From NCBI GenBank assembly GCA_900543035.1, contig UQPV01000030.1, positions 1-33,142 on the forward strand: a DNA stretch of 33,142 nt. The letters run 5' to 3'. Shown piece after piece: positions 22,442-31,673 of this stretch. The translations under genes were made by a program, and so were the position numbers. Every line of letters starts with the position of its first letter. Positions within the stretch are counted from its first letter, which is position 1. The notes below the pieces were generated by a model, which saw only the letters and a list, made by a program, of their open reading frames with translations, searched no databases and was not told the DNA's origin. This DNA is from an uncultured Solobacterium sp. Its GTDB lineage: Bacteria; Bacillota_I; Bacilli_A; Erysipelotrichales; Erysipelotrichaceae.

Positions 22442-23180
22442 GCTGGAGACGGAAGGGATCGTCATCGCCAGCCGGGAATACCGCGAACGTGACTTGCTCG
22501 TCACGCTGCTGACGCCTTCGGGCAGGCATGCGCTGCATGCCCGGGGCACGCTGAAGGTCGACAGCCGCAATGCCGGCGCGCTGCAGCTTGGCACGCGGGG
22601 GATCTATCAGCTGCACAGCGGCCGCGCAGGCGGCCTGTCTTCACTGCGTCAGGCCGCGATCAAAGACAGCTATCCCGCCATCCGCCGCACCCTGCTGGGC
22701 ACGGCCATGATGCTGGTGCTCTGTGAGATCATGGCGTCGGCGCAGGATGATCCGCGCTGCTTCCTTCTGCTGAAGCAGACCTTGGATGACATGGAGCGGA
22801 CCAAGGATCCCTATACTGCGCCTTGCGTCTGCGTCGGCCGCATGTGCGCGCTGGCAGGGATCGCCCCGATGACCGAGGAATGCGTGCGCTGCGGGCGTCA
22901 GGACGAGATCTGCGCGCTCTCGCTCAGACAGGGCGGGTTCCTGTGCCGGCGATGCGCTGAACAAGCGCATGCGCCCAGGCTGGACAAGGCGGCACTTCGC
23001 CGCTTCAGGCTGATCATGCACGCCGGTATGGACAGCCTGGATATCCTGCGGGCACACGCGCGCTGCGGCGAGGAAGACTTCATGCGCATATTTGCCTTTT
23101 ACCGCGAATACAGCGGCATCGTCATCCGCGGTGCAGACTTTTTGCAGACCGCGGCCGCGATGGAAAGAAAAAAGCATTGA
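22428..23180 (+). CDS. recO: DNA repair protein RecO
   Basis: A 250-residue RecO protein acting with RecF/RecR to load RecA on SSB-coated single strands. The N-terminal OB fold begins ELETEGIVIASREYRERDLLV; a C-terminal zinc-binding part has two CxxC pairs (CVRCGR and FLCRRC). Two ATG codons, 22428 and 22434, are both plausible; neither has a clear ribosome site, and translation is probably coupled to era, which it overlaps. The middle is helical (LLGTAMMLVLCEIMASA). A probable terminator/regulatory hairpin and a new promoter follow before glyS. Confidence 0.87.
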   Translation: MSMNELETEGIVIASREYRERDLLVTLLTPSGRHALHARGTLKVDSRNAGALQLGTRGIYQLHSGRAGGLSSLRQAAIKDSYPAIRRTLLGTAMMLVLCEIMASAQDDPRCFLLLKQTLDDMERTKDPYTAPCVCVGRMCALAGIAPMTEECVRCGRQDEICALSLRQGGFLCRRCAEQAHAPRLDKAALRRFRLIMHAGMDSLDILRAHARCGEEDFMRIFAFYREYSGIVIRGADFLQTAAAMERKKH

Positions 23181-23206
23181 GCACACAAAAATATTAACCA
23201 GGAAGA

Positions 23207-23235
23207 TGGACAAACGGGCCTAAAGATGGTATATA
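23207..23235 (+). promoter_or_regulatory. Sigma-A promoter of glyS-dnaG-rpoD
   Basis: TGGACA at 23207-23212, 17-base spacer ending in extended TGG (23227-23229), then TATATA at 23230-23235 in an AT-rich tract. Confidence 0.65.
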
Positions 23236-23265
23236 TTATATTATCTATCCGTCTGTCCTTTTTTT
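23208..23265 (+). terminator. Terminator-like hairpin after recO, overlapping the glyS promoter
   Basis: GGACA-A-ACGG (23208-23217) pairs with CCGT-C-TGTCC (23249-23258), one mismatch, followed by seven T. The 31-base AT-rich loop can fold internally. It would act on transcripts coming from recO, not on those from the glyS promoter, whose start falls inside the loop. Confidence 0.5.
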
Positions 23266-23291
23266 ATCTCGTCAATGGATCAGGACGGATA
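23246..23291 (+). promoter_or_regulatory. glyS leader hairpin competing with the terminator stem
   Basis: TATCCGTC (23246-23253) is perfectly complementary to GACGGATA (23284-23291). Pairing these would break the right arm of the terminator-like stem at 23208-23265. No T-box signature was found, so this is a possible but untested leader element. Confidence 0.35.
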
Positions 23292-23315
23292 AGAACGGTG
23301 AAAGGGGTGCTTGAT

Positions 23316-24695
23316 GTGAGCGGAAAAACATTTGATACGATCGTTGCACATATGAAAAATTCTGGATTTGTCTTCCAGGGATCAGAGATCTACGGAGGAT
23401 TGTCCAATACGTGGGATTTCGGCCCGCTGGGCGTGGAATTCAAGGAAAATGTCAAGAAGGCATGGTGGAAGCGTTTTATTCAGGAGGATCCGCATAATGT
23501 CGGGATCCAGAGCGCGATCCTGATGAACCCGCAGGTCTGGGTGGCCAGCGGCCATGTCGGCGGGTTCAGCGATCCGCTGATGGACTGCAAGCAGTGCAAG
23601 ACGCGCCATCGCGCCGATCAGCTCATTGAGACGGCGACGGAGGGAAAGGTCAATCCGAGCGGCTGGAGCAATGAGCAGATGACGGCATACATCCGCGAAC
23701 ATCACATCGCATGCCCGAACTGCGGCGCGCATGATTTTACGGATATCCGTCAGTTCAACCTGATGTTCAAGACGTTCCAGGGCGTGGTAGAGGATGCGAA
23801 GAGCACGATCTATCTGCGTCCGGAGACCGCGCAGGGCATGTTCGTCAACTTCAAGAACGTCCAGCGCTCCATGCGCAAGAAGCTGCCTTTCGGCATCGGA
23901 CAGATCGGAAAGAGCTTCCGCAATGAGATCACGCCGGGCAACTTCATCTTCCGCACCCGCGAGTTCGAGCAGATGGAGCTGGAGTTCTTCACCAGACCTG
24001 GAGAAGATCTGAAGTGGTATGAATACTATAAAGAATATTGCATGCGGTTTTTGCAGGACCTTGGCATCAATGCCGATCATCTGCGCCTGCGTGAGCATTC
24101 TCAGGAAGAGCTGGCGCATTATTCTAATGGAACAAGCGACATCGAATACAATTTCGGCGCGCCGATCGGCTGGGGCGAGCTGTGGGGCATCGCAGACCGG
24201 ACGGACTATGACCTCAAGGCCCACATGGAAACGAGCAAGCAGAGCCTGGAGTATTTCGATCAGGAGAGCGGCGAGAAGTTCGTTCCTTACTGCATCGAGC
24301 CGAGCGTCGGCGTAGAGCGCATGATGCTCGCCTTGATGGCTGAGGCATATGAGGAGCAGCAGCTGGAGAAGGATACGCGCGTCGTATTGCACCTGCATCC
24401 GTTCCTCGCGCCGTTCAAGGCGTGCGTGATGCCGCTGTCCAAGAAGCTTTCTGAAGGGGCAGGGGAGCTTTACCGCACCCTCAGCAAGACGATGAACTGC
24501 GAATATGATGAGGCCGGCAGCATCGGCAAGCGTTACCGCCGTCAGGATGCCATCGGCACGCCGTTCTGCGTGACCTATGACTTTGAAAGCGCAGAGGACG
24601 GCTGCGTGACCGTAAGGCACCGTGATTCCATGGAGCAGGTGCGTGTCCGGATGGACGAGCTGGAGAGCTATATCGCTTCAAGGATCACCTTTTGA
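23316..24695 (+). CDS. glyS: Glycyl-tRNA synthetase, single-chain (alpha2) type
   Basis: A 459-residue class II synthetase of the archaeal/eukaryotic-like single-chain form found in many Firmicutes, instead of the two-subunit bacterial GlyQS. Visible: [20 protein letters not shown] at the N-terminus, a zinc-type CKQCKTRH ... CPNCGAHDF pair, motif 2 around [18 protein letters not shown] with [14 protein letters not shown], motif 3 [12 protein letters not shown], and the anticodon-binding domain from about 365 ([15 protein letters not shown]). GTG 23316 is the start: AAAGGGG (23301-23307) is 8 bases upstream and homologues begin at this residue; upstream codons are non-family. dnaG follows after 10 bases. 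Confidence 0.94.
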   Translation: MSGKTFDTIVAHMKNSGFVFQGSEIYGGLSNTWDFGPLGVEFKENVKKAWWKRFIQEDPHNVGIQSAILMNPQVWVASGHVGGFSDPLMDCKQCKTRHRADQLIETATEGKVNPSGWSNEQMTAYIREHHIACPNCGAHDFTDIRQFNLMFKTFQGVVEDAKSTIYLRPETAQGMFVNFKNVQRSMRKKLPFGIGQIGKSFRNEITPGNFIFRTREFEQMELEFFTRPGEDLKWYEYYKEYCMRFLQDLGINADHLRLREHSQEELAHYSNGTSDIEYNFGAPIGWGELWGIADRTDYDLKAHMETSKQSLEYFDQESGEKFVPYCIEPSVGVERMMLALMAEAYEEQQLEKDTRVVLHLHPFLAPFKACVMPLSKKLSEGAGELYRTLSKTMNCEYDEAGSIGKRYRRQDAIGTPFCVTYDFESAEDGCVTVRHRDSMEQVRVRMDELESYIASRITF

Positions 24696-24705
24696 TTGAA
24701 CGGCC

Positions 24706-26478
24706 ATGGCTCGTTTAAGCGAACAGGAGATCAGCCGGGTCCGTACGCAGGCCAGCATCGTCGATGTGATCTCGCACTATATCCCATTGAACAAGAGCGG
24801 GCGGAATTATCGCGCGATATGTCCTTTTCACGATGACCACGATCCCTCGATGAACATCTCCGAGGACAAACAGATCTTCAAGTGCTTTGTCTGCGGGGCG
24901 GGCGGAAATGTGTTCAGCTTCGTGCAGAAGTACGAGAAGATCTCGTTCATCGAAGCTGTCTACAAGGTGGCGGAATATGCCGGCGTGGCGCTGTCTGCGC
25001 CGCTGCAGCGGGTGAGCGCGCCGGCGGTGGACCCTCATATCGCCGCCCTGCATCGGCTGCTCAACGAGATGATCCAGTACGCCCGCTATGAGCTGGATAC
25101 CGAGGCCGGCGCAAACTGCCGCGCATATCTTGGCCGGCGCGGGCTGAATGAGGACATCATCCAAACTTTCCAGATCGGCTATGATCCACAGGATGACGCG
25201 GTATATCGCTATCTGCACGCCAAAGGCTTCAGCGATGCGGACATGGTGGAATGCGGCGTGGCCAGCCTGGTCGGCTCGCGGATGGCGGATCGCTTTGCCA
25301 ACCGCATGCTCGTGCCGATCCACGATACATACGGCAATCCGGTCGGCTTTACCGCACGCCGTCTGGATGATTCTCTGGATGAAGCGAAATACATCAACAC
25401 CGCGGAGACGACGCTCTATCATAAGGGCAGCCTGTTGTTCAACTATCACCGGGTGAAGGAGCACGCACGAAACGAGCAGCGGGTGTTCCTGGTGGAGGGC
25501 GCCATGGATGTGCTGGCGTTTGAGAAGGCCGGCATGCACAACGCGCTGGCCACGCTGGGAACGGCGTGCACCGATGAGCAGATCCGCCTGCTCAAGGCGC
25601 TGCGCTGCGTCATCTGCGTATGCTACGACGGAGATGCGGCCGGTCAGAACGCTACGTATAAATTTGCCAAACAGGCGTCCGCCGCGGGCCTGCGCATCGA
25701 GATCGTGAACAATACGACCGGCCTTGACCCGGATGAGATCGTCGATACTTATGGCAAGGATGAACTGCACGCGCTCTGTGCGCGGACCGTCTCTCATGTC
25801 GACTTTCTGTTTGGCTATCTGCAGAAACGCTACAATCTGGAAAATTTCACCCAGAAAAAAGAATATGCGGTGGAGATCGCTGAGGAGATCCGCCGCGTCA
25901 GCGATGAATTTGAACGAAGAAACTATTATCTGCGGCTGAAGGAGCTTTCCGGCTTCGATATGGAGATCCCGCTCGATCAGGAAGCGCCTGCGCAGCGGGA
26001 GAAGCCGCAGCATGAAAAACGCCAGTATCTGACTTACCCCAGGAGCGGGCAGATGCAGGCGGAATATGAGATCCTTTCCCAGATGCTCAGCGGCCCTGCG
26101 GCCGTCGATGTATTCAAGGAAGAACTTGGATTTTTCAAGGATGACAACAGTAACAAACTAGCAATGTATATGATCGATTATTATCGCGGCCACGAGCAGC
26201 TTGACGTCAGCGAACTGTATGACCAGATCGTCGAGGAGCCCGTGCGCGATCTGCTTTTGAATGTTGCTCAGTGGGAGCTCGCCCGCGGAGAGATCGATCC
26301 GCAGGTGCTGCGTGAAGCAGTCGCCAAGGTGAAGACATGCATTCTGGAGGACAAGATACAGGCACTCAATGAACGAGTGAAAAACGTAAGCGATCCGATG
26401 CAGAAGGCACAGCTTGCCATGGAGAAGAATCAGCTGATCGTTCAGCGCAATGAGCTGATCCACAAGGAAGGAAGTTGA
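24706..26478 (+). CDS. dnaG: DNA primase
   Basis: A 590-residue primase that makes RNA primers for replication. The CHC2 zinc domain has C39, H42, C60 and C63 ([10 protein letters not shown] ... CFVCGAGGN). The Toprim catalytic core has [11 protein letters not shown] (Glu) and [10 protein letters not shown] (Asp-x-Asp). A C-terminal helicase-binding helical region begins near residue 420 after a charged linker ([15 protein letters not shown]). Length is usual. It lies between glyS and rpoD, the classical macromolecular-synthesis arrangement. ATG 24706 has only a weak ribosome site, so it may depend on glyS translation. Confidence 0.96.
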   Translation: MARLSEQEISRVRTQASIVDVISHYIPLNKSGRNYRAICPFHDDHDPSMNISEDKQIFKCFVCGAGGNVFSFVQKYEKISFIEAVYKVAEYAGVALSAPLQRVSAPAVDPHIAALHRLLNEMIQYARYELDTEAGANCRAYLGRRGLNEDIIQTFQIGYDPQDDAVYRYLHAKGFSDADMVECGVASLVGSRMADRFANRMLVPIHDTYGNPVGFTARRLDDSLDEAKYINTAETTLYHKGSLLFNYHRVKEHARNEQRVFLVEGAMDVLAFEKAGMHNALATLGTACTDEQIRLLKALRCVICVCYDGDAAGQNATYKFAKQASAAGLRIEIVNNTTGLDPDEIVDTYGKDELHALCARTVSHVDFLFGYLQKRYNLENFTQKKEYAVEIAEEIRRVSDEFERRNYYLRLKELSGFDMEIPLDQEAPAQREKPQHEKRQYLTYPRSGQMQAEYEILSQMLSGPAAVDVFKEELGFFKDDNSNKLAMYMIDYYRGHEQLDVSELYDQIVEEPVRDLLLNVAQWELARGEIDPQVLREAVAKVKTCILEDKIQALNERVKNVSDPMQKAQLAMEKNQLIVQRNELIHKEGS

Positions 26479-26482
26479 TAGA

Positions 26483-27679
26483 ATGAGTGCGAAAAAAGTG
26501 AGTGCGAAGCATTACAAGACACTGGAGGAGATCAAGGAGGAACTGCTCGAATCCATGAAGGATGACAGCATCGTCCTGACGCAGAAGGATCTGATGGATT
26601 CCATCGATCACCTCGATCTCAGTGACAAGGATGTGGACGACCTGTTCCAATGGTGCGCAGACAACGACATCGTCTTTGAGGATGACGAAGAGGACGATGA
26701 CGAGCTGCTGCTGGATGTGGATGACGATGACGAAGTGCTTTCTGCCGATGACAGCCTGGACTTCGATGACGATGATTCCGATCACGCGCTGGCCAACGAG
26801 CTGGAAAACCTGGAACAGTCTTTTGCCAACACTTCTCACACGAAGATCAATGATCCGGTCAAGATGTATCTGAAGGAGATCGGACGTGTAGATCTGCTCG
26901 ATCCAAAGGATGAGCCGGAGATCGCCCGCCGCATCCAGGCCGGCGATGAAGAGGCGAAAAAGACACTGATCGCAGCCAACCTGCGCCTGGTCGTCTCCAT
27001 CGCCAAGAAATATGTCGGAAGAGGAATGCTTTTCCTCGACCTGATCCAGGAGGGAAATATGGGACTGGTGAAGGCCGTGGAAAAGTTTGACTACACCAAG
27101 GGCTTCAAATTCTCTACATATGCCACATGGTGGATCCGCCAGGCCATCACCCGCGCCATCGCCGATCAGGCCCGCACCATCCGCATCCCGGTGCATATGG
27201 TCGAGACGATCAACAAGCTGACCCGCATCCAGCGTCAGCTCGTCCAGGATCTGGGACGTGATCCGACCGCGGAAGAGATCGCGGAGAAGATGGAGAACAT
27301 CACGCCGGAGAAGGTGCGTGAGATCCAGAAGATCGCACTGGAGCCAGTATCGCTGGAAACGCCGATCGGCGAAGAGGATGACTCTCACCTGGGCGATTTC
27401 ATCGAGGATAAAGAGACGCTCTCTCCGGATGAATATGCCAACAACCAGCTGCTGAAGGATGAGATCAACACCGTGCTGCAGGGGCTGACCGAACGGGAGG
27501 AAAAGGTGCTCCGCCTGCGCTTCGGCCTGCTGGATGGCCGTACGCGCACGCTGGAGGAAGTCGGCAAGGAATTCAACGTCACCCGTGAGCGCATCCGTCA
27601 GATCGAGGCGAAGGCGCTGCGCAAGCTGAAGCATCCTACCCGCTCCAAGCGGCTGAAGGACTTCGTGGATAAGCCGTAA
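26483..27679 (+). CDS. rpoD: RNA polymerase primary sigma factor SigA/RpoD
   Basis: A 398-residue sigma-70 group 1 factor. Region 1.1 covers the first about 65 residues, then an exceptionally acidic stretch at 66-100 (23 of 35 residues are Asp/Glu). Region 1.2 begins near [16 protein letters not shown], region 2 has [21 protein letters not shown] and the promoter-melting segment [17 protein letters not shown], region 3 [13 protein letters not shown], and region 4 the helix-turn-helix [20 protein letters not shown]. It follows dnaG by 4 bases and shares one base with trmK (TAATG), so the three are co-transcribed. Confidence 0.97.
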   Translation: MSAKKVSAKHYKTLEEIKEELLESMKDDSIVLTQKDLMDSIDHLDLSDKDVDDLFQWCADNDIVFEDDEEDDDELLLDVDDDDEVLSADDSLDFDDDDSDHALANELENLEQSFANTSHTKINDPVKMYLKEIGRVDLLDPKDEPEIARRIQAGDEEAKKTLIAANLRLVVSIAKKYVGRGMLFLDLIQEGNMGLVKAVEKFDYTKGFKFSTYATWWIRQAITRAIADQARTIRIPVHMVETINKLTRIQRQLVQDLGRDPTAEEIAEKMENITPEKVREIQKIALEPVSLETPIGEEDDSHLGDFIEDKETLSPDEYANNQLLKDEINTVLQGLTEREEKVLRLRFGLLDGRTRTLEEVGKEFNVTRERIRQIEAKALRKLKHPTRSKRLKDFVDKP

Positions 27680-28344
27680 TGACGCATCTGGGGATCCGGC
27701 TGCAGGCCGTCGTCGACATGGTCGACACCGGCAGCGTCGCCGCGGATATCGGATGCGACCATGCGCTGGTCTGCATCGCGCTGATCGAGCGCGGCATCTC
27801 TTCCCGATGCTATGCCTGCGATGTGGCGCATGGGCCGCTGTCCCGCGCGCGGCAGGCGATCGAGGAAGCGGGGCTGCAGGGAAAGATCATCCCTGTGCTG
27901 CAAGATGGGATCGTCGGCCTCGCAGATGACGTGGATACCGTGATCATCGCCGGCATGGGCTTTGAGACGATCCAGAAGATCCTGCTCGACGGACAGGCGC
28001 AATGGAACCGTTATCGTTCCCTGATCATCGCCAGTCATACCGATGTGGAGGAGCTGCGCCGGTTTCTGAGCAACGGCCATTTCGTGATCGATCAGGAACG
28101 CATCGTCAAAGAGAGACATTATTATCAGATTATAAAAGCACATCATGAGCGGGAGGCTGCCGCGCTGAGCGAGGATGAGATCCTGTTTGGCCTTCACCGT
28201 GATGATGATCCGCTGTTCAGGGAATATTGGGAACGTGAACTGGAGAAATGCCGGCTCATCCTGAGCCGCATGCCTTTAGGACATGAACGCCGGCCTGCGG
28301 CGGAGCTGCGCTGCTCGCGCATCCAGCAGCGGCTGAACAAATGA
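27679..28344 (+). CDS. trmK: tRNA (adenine22-N1)-methyltransferase TrmK
   Basis: A 221-residue class I SAM methyltransferase that forms m1A22 in tRNAs. It begins LGIRLQAVVDMV, followed by the SAM motif VAADIGCDHALVCIALIERG and the family motif VIIAGMGFETIQKIL, with a helical C-terminal arm. Gene order after sigA is as in B. subtilis (yqfN). The start overlaps the rpoD stop by one base. A strong bidirectional terminator begins at the stop codon. The nif3-family gene that usually follows is absent. Confidence 0.93.
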   Translation: MTHLGIRLQAVVDMVDTGSVAADIGCDHALVCIALIERGISSRCYACDVAHGPLSRARQAIEEAGLQGKIIPVLQDGIVGLADDVDTVIIAGMGFETIQKILLDGQAQWNRYRSLIIASHTDVEELRRFLSNGHFVIDQERIVKERHYYQIIKAHHEREAAALSEDEILFGLHRDDDPLFREYWERELEKCRLILSRMPLGHERRPAAELRCSRIQQRLNK

Positions 28345-28381
28345 AAAAGACTGCAGTTTGCTTGATGACTGCAGTCTTTTT
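28344..28381. terminator. Bidirectional terminator between trmK and ispH
   Basis: A perfect 14-bp stem: AAAAAGACTGCAGT (28344-28357) and ACTGCAGTCTTTTT (28368-28381) with a 10-base loop. The A and T ends let it stop transcription from both converging genes. Confidence 0.92.
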
Positions 28382-28389
28382 GTCATGAG

Positions 28390-29298
28390 CTAAAGAATGT
28401 CCTGCAGGATGATCGGCGGCTTGCAGGCGCCGTTTTCCCAGTTCTCCAGATAATCGATGACCTGTGCGGTCAGATAGGTCGGCGTGCTGGCGCCGCTGGT
28501 GACGGCGACGACCTCAGCGCCTTGCAGCTGTTCATCCTCGATATCCTGGATCGAGTCGATGAGCAGCACGCAGGGGATGCCCTGCTGCGCGCCGATCTGC
28601 GCCAGCCGCTTCGTGTTGTTGGAGTGCGTGTCCCCCACCACATAGAGCACATCGACATGCTTTCCCTTCAGATCAGCGACCGCCTGCTGGCGGATGCGGG
28701 TCGCGTTGCAGATCTCTTCGCTGATGTGCGCCTGGGGATAACGCGCCTTGATCTGTTCGAACAGCTGACGCACATCATAGATGGACATGGTCGTCTGGTT
28801 GGTGACGAAGATCGCGGCGTCCTCTGCGCATGCGGGGATGTCCTGCTCTTTGGTGATGAGATGGACATGCTCGCTCAGCGCACACACTGCCTCCGCTTCC
28901 GGGTGACGCTTCTTTCCGATATAGAAGACCTCGTCTCCCTGATTCAGCCGTTCGCGCACGAGCTCTTGCGTGCGCACCACATCGGGACAGCTGGCGTCGA
29001 CACAGATCAGCCCCTTTTGCTCTGCCTTCGCTCTGGCCTGATCGCTGATCCCGTGGGCGGTGAAGATGACCACGCCGCTCTCCACTTCATCGAGCAGCTG
29101 CACCCGGTTTCGCTGCGGATCCTCTATGGTGCGGATGCCGCGCAGGGCGAGCGCGTTCTTGACGTATTCATTATGCACGAGCATGCCTAAAACGGTGATG
29201 GGCTGGTCAGGATAGCGTTCCCGGCACTGCTTGGCGATGGAGATGGCACGGACCACGCCTTTGCAGTACCCACGCGGACTTACTTTGATGATGTTCAT
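28390..29298 (-). CDS. ispH: 4-hydroxy-3-methylbut-2-enyl diphosphate reductase IspH
   Basis: A 302-residue Fe-S enzyme making the last step of the MEP isoprenoid pathway (HMBPP to IPP and DMAPP). The three cluster cysteines are present: C12 (PRGYCKGV), C104 (DASCPDV) and C197 (EEICNAT), plus the active-site pieces LVHNEYV, FTAHG, NQTTMS and GDTHSNNTKRL. Length and N-terminus match. Read on the minus strand, a perfect AGGAGG precedes the ATG at 29298. It is the only complete gene of the main block on the minus strand; in B. subtilis the homologue lies in the same place but points the other way. It ends in a shared terminator with trmK. Confidence 0.95.
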   Translation of the reverse strand: MNIIKVSPRGYCKGVVRAISIAKQCRERYPDQPITVLGMLVHNEYVKNALALRGIRTIEDPQRNRVQLLDEVESGVVIFTAHGISDQARAKAEQKGLICVDASCPDVVRTQELVRERLNQGDEVFYIGKKRHPEAEAVCALSEHVHLITKEQDIPACAEDAAIFVTNQTTMSIYDVRQLFEQIKARYPQAHISEEICNATRIRQQAVADLKGKHVDVLYVVGDTHSNNTKRLAQIGAQQGIPCVLLIDSIQDIEDEQLQGAEVVAVTSGASTPTYLTAQVIDYLENWENGACKPPIILQDIL

Positions 29299-29318
29299 AT
29301 TGATTCCTCCTGCAGTTC

Positions 29319-29347
29319 ATTATGACACAAAATGCGCATAAGCACAA
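29319..29347 (-). promoter_or_regulatory. Promoter of ispH (minus strand)
   Basis: On the minus strand TTGTGC (29347-29342), 17 bases, then CATAAT (29324-29319). It is divergent from the cshB promoter, about 55 bases away. Confidence 0.6.
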
Positions 29348-29378
29348 AACCGGATGATGCTTTGCGCGGAAAACACGG

Positions 29379-29406
29379 TTGAAAAAAGGTCATTTTCATG
29401 TATAAT
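29379..29406 (+). promoter_or_regulatory. Sigma-A promoter of cshB-nfo
   Basis: TTGAAA at 29379-29384, 16-base spacer, perfect TATAAT at 29401-29406; AGGAGG follows at 29421-29426. Confidence 0.8.
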
Positions 29407-29434
29407 GAATTCGTTTGAACAGGAGGCGATGCCA

Positions 29435-30793
29435 ATGGAAATCAATCAGCTCAGCCAGCGGATGCAGAGGCTGATGGAACTGGAGGGATTTCATTCCCTT
29501 ACCCCGATCCAGCAAGAGGTGATCCCTGTGGCGCTGCAGGGAAAGGACATCATCGGCATTTCGAATACGGGAACCGGAAAGACGCATGCCTTCCTGCTGC
29601 CGATCCTGGAACAGATCGATGTATCCAGGGAGATGGTGCAGGCGGTGATCACGGCGCCTACCCGGGAACTGGCCATGCAGCTGTATCAGCGCTCGCTGCG
29701 GATGTGCGAGGTGGAAAAGGGACTGCGCATCCGGCTGATCGCCGGCGGAATGGAAAAGAGCCGCATGAGCGAACAGCTGAAGCATCAGCCGCACATCGTG
29801 ATCGGCACGCCGGGGCGCATCCTCGACATGTTTTTGAACGAGCAGGCGCTGCGCTGCGATACCGCACGCATCCTGGTCGTGGATGAAGCGGACATGACGC
29901 TGGAATTCGGATTCCTGGAAGATGTGGACAAGATCGCGTCCCGGATGGGCAGCGATCTGCAGATGATGAGCTTTTCGGCCACGATCCCTGTCGGGCTGAA
30001 GCCGTTCCTGCGGAAATACATGCATGAGCCGAAGACCATCCAGATCGAGCGAAGCGAACAGTTTCACCCGGATATTCGCCATGTGCTGGTGCCTTGCAAG
30101 CATATGGAATACACGGAGAAGCTGATGGAGATCCTGCCGGGCATCAATCCGTATGTCTGTCTGATCTTCGCCAATACCAGGGTGGTCGCCGCGCAGGCGG
30201 CAGAGCGCATGCGCGCGGCCGGATACGGCGTGGTGGAGCTGCACGGCGATCTGAACGCCAGGGAACGCATGAAGGCGCTCAGAGAACTGCAGAGCCAGAA
30301 GAAAAGCTATGTCGTGGCGACAGACATCGCCGCGCGAGGCATCGATATCGAAGGCATCACGCACGTCATCTCCCTTGGTTTCCCCAAGGAGCTGGATTTC
30401 TATATCCACCGCAGCGGCAGGACCGGAAGAGCCGGCCGTGACGGTGTCTGCTATGCGCTGTACCGCGGCGAAGACGATACGATGATCCGTGTGTTGGAAC
30501 AGCGCGGGATCCGTTTCGAACATGCGAATTTCCGCGGCGGAAACTGGGTCCAGCTGAAGCCGCTGCATGAGCAGCGCGTGAAAAAGCAGGATCCGCTGGA
30601 AAACGAGATCCGCAAGATCGTCAGGAAGAAAAAGACGAAGGTGAAGCCCAACTACCGCAAGAAGCAGAAGCAGGAAGTCGAACGGCTGCGGCGCAAGGCG
30701 CGCAGGACCATGATCCAGGAGGACATCCGCCGCCAGCAGAAGGAACGCGCCAAGGCCAAGATGCGGGCGAAGAGAGAGGCGGAAGGATCATGA
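29435..30793 (+). CDS. cshB: DEAD-box RNA helicase, CshB-like
   Basis: A 452-residue ATP-dependent RNA helicase. The order of motifs is Q-motif TPIQQEV, Walker A NTGTGKT (residues 44-50), PTRELAMQ, TPGRILD, DEAD (VVDEADM), SAT, then ARGIDIEG and HRSGRTGRAGRDG. A long basic tail (about 380-452: KKKTKVKPNYRKKQKQ, RRKARRTM) is typical of CshB and likely binds RNA. ATG 29435 is preferred over 29429 because the latter is only 2 bases from AGGAGG. The gene overlaps nfo by 4 bases (ATGA), the B. subtilis cshB-nfo order. Role: cold adaptation, mRNA turnover or ribosome assembly. Confidence 0.9.
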   Translation: MEINQLSQRMQRLMELEGFHSLTPIQQEVIPVALQGKDIIGISNTGTGKTHAFLLPILEQIDVSREMVQAVITAPTRELAMQLYQRSLRMCEVEKGLRIRLIAGGMEKSRMSEQLKHQPHIVIGTPGRILDMFLNEQALRCDTARILVVDEADMTLEFGFLEDVDKIASRMGSDLQMMSFSATIPVGLKPFLRKYMHEPKTIQIERSEQFHPDIRHVLVPCKHMEYTEKLMEILPGINPYVCLIFANTRVVAAQAAERMRAAGYGVVELHGDLNARERMKALRELQSQKKSYVVATDIAARGIDIEGITHVISLGFPKELDFYIHRSGRTGRAGRDGVCYALYRGEDDTMIRVLEQRGIRFEHANFRGGNWVQLKPLHEQRVKKQDPLENEIRKIVRKKKTKVKPNYRKKQKQEVERLRRKARRTMIQEDIRRQQKERAKAKMRAKREAEGS

Positions 30794-31671
30794 TCATCGG
30801 CTCTCACGTTTCGATGTCCGCCCCGGGCTATCTGCTGGGCGCGATGCAGGAGACCGTCGGCTATCACGCAAACGCCTGCATGATCTATACCGGCGCGCCG
30901 CAGAACACGCGCCGTGTCCCGGTGGAGAAGCTGCGTCTGCAGGAAGCGCGTGATTATATGCAGGCGCACGGGCTGTCCATGGACCATGTGATCGTCCATG
31001 CGCCCTACATCATCAACCTGGCCAATACGCTCAAGCCGGAGACCTTTGATCTCGGCGTGCGCTTTCTGCGGCAGGAGCTGGAGCGGGTGCAGGCCTTAGG
31101 CGTGCGCGTGCTGGTGCTGCATCCTGGCGCGCATCTGAAAGAAGGCGAGGAAAAGGGACTGGCCAAGATCGTAGAAGGGCTGGACCTGGCGATGGAAGGA
31201 ATGGGTGAACAGCTCACCATCGCGCTGGAGACGATGGCCGGCAAGGGCAGCGAGCTTGGCTGGAAATTCGAGCAGCTGCGCTGGATCATCGATCATGCCC
31301 GCTATGGAGATCGACTCGGCGTCTGCATGGACACCTGCCATATGCACGACGCCGGATATGATGTCCAGGATCTCGATGGGCTGCTGGCAGAGTTTGACCG
31401 CGTCATCGGCATTCAGCGCATCGCAGCCGTTCATGTGAATGATTCGCGCAATGTGCGCGGCGCGCGCAAGGACCGCCATGCCAATATCGGATTCGGTGAG
31501 ATCGGCTTTGATGCGCTCAGCGCGTTCGTGCATCATCCGGCGCTGACCGATATCGTCAAGATCCTGGAAACCCCGTATGTCGAAGGCCATGCGCCTTATG
31601 GGGAAGAGATCGCGATGCTGAAACAAAACACATTCGATCCATCGCTGATGGATCAGATCAGGAGGAATTGA
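30790..31671 (+). CDS. nfo: Endonuclease IV (deoxyribonuclease IV)
   Basis: A 293-residue AP endonuclease of the Nfo family, cutting 5' of abasic sites in base-excision repair. It starts [15 protein letters not shown] and has the conserved zinc-ligand segments [55 protein letters not shown] with [13 protein letters not shown], and LETPY. All appear intact. ATG 30790 overlaps the cshB stop. The next gene starts 2 bases after its stop, with the ribosome site AGGAGG inside its last codons. Confidence 0.95.
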   Translation: MIIGSHVSMSAPGYLLGAMQETVGYHANACMIYTGAPQNTRRVPVEKLRLQEARDYMQAHGLSMDHVIVHAPYIINLANTLKPETFDLGVRFLRQELERVQALGVRVLVLHPGAHLKEGEEKGLAKIVEGLDLAMEGMGEQLTIALETMAGKGSELGWKFEQLRWIIDHARYGDRLGVCMDTCHMHDAGYDVQDLDGLLAEFDRVIGIQRIAAVHVNDSRNVRGARKDRHANIGFGEIGFDALSAFVHHPALTDIVKILETPYVEGHAPYGEEIAMLKQNTFDPSLMDQIRRN

Positions 31672-31673
31672 AC

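Noticed and set aside
23181..23315. T-box riboswitch before the glycyl-tRNA synthetase gene
   Set aside because: The gap is too short and lacks the conserved T-box sequence and specifier stem; only the hairpins described were seen.
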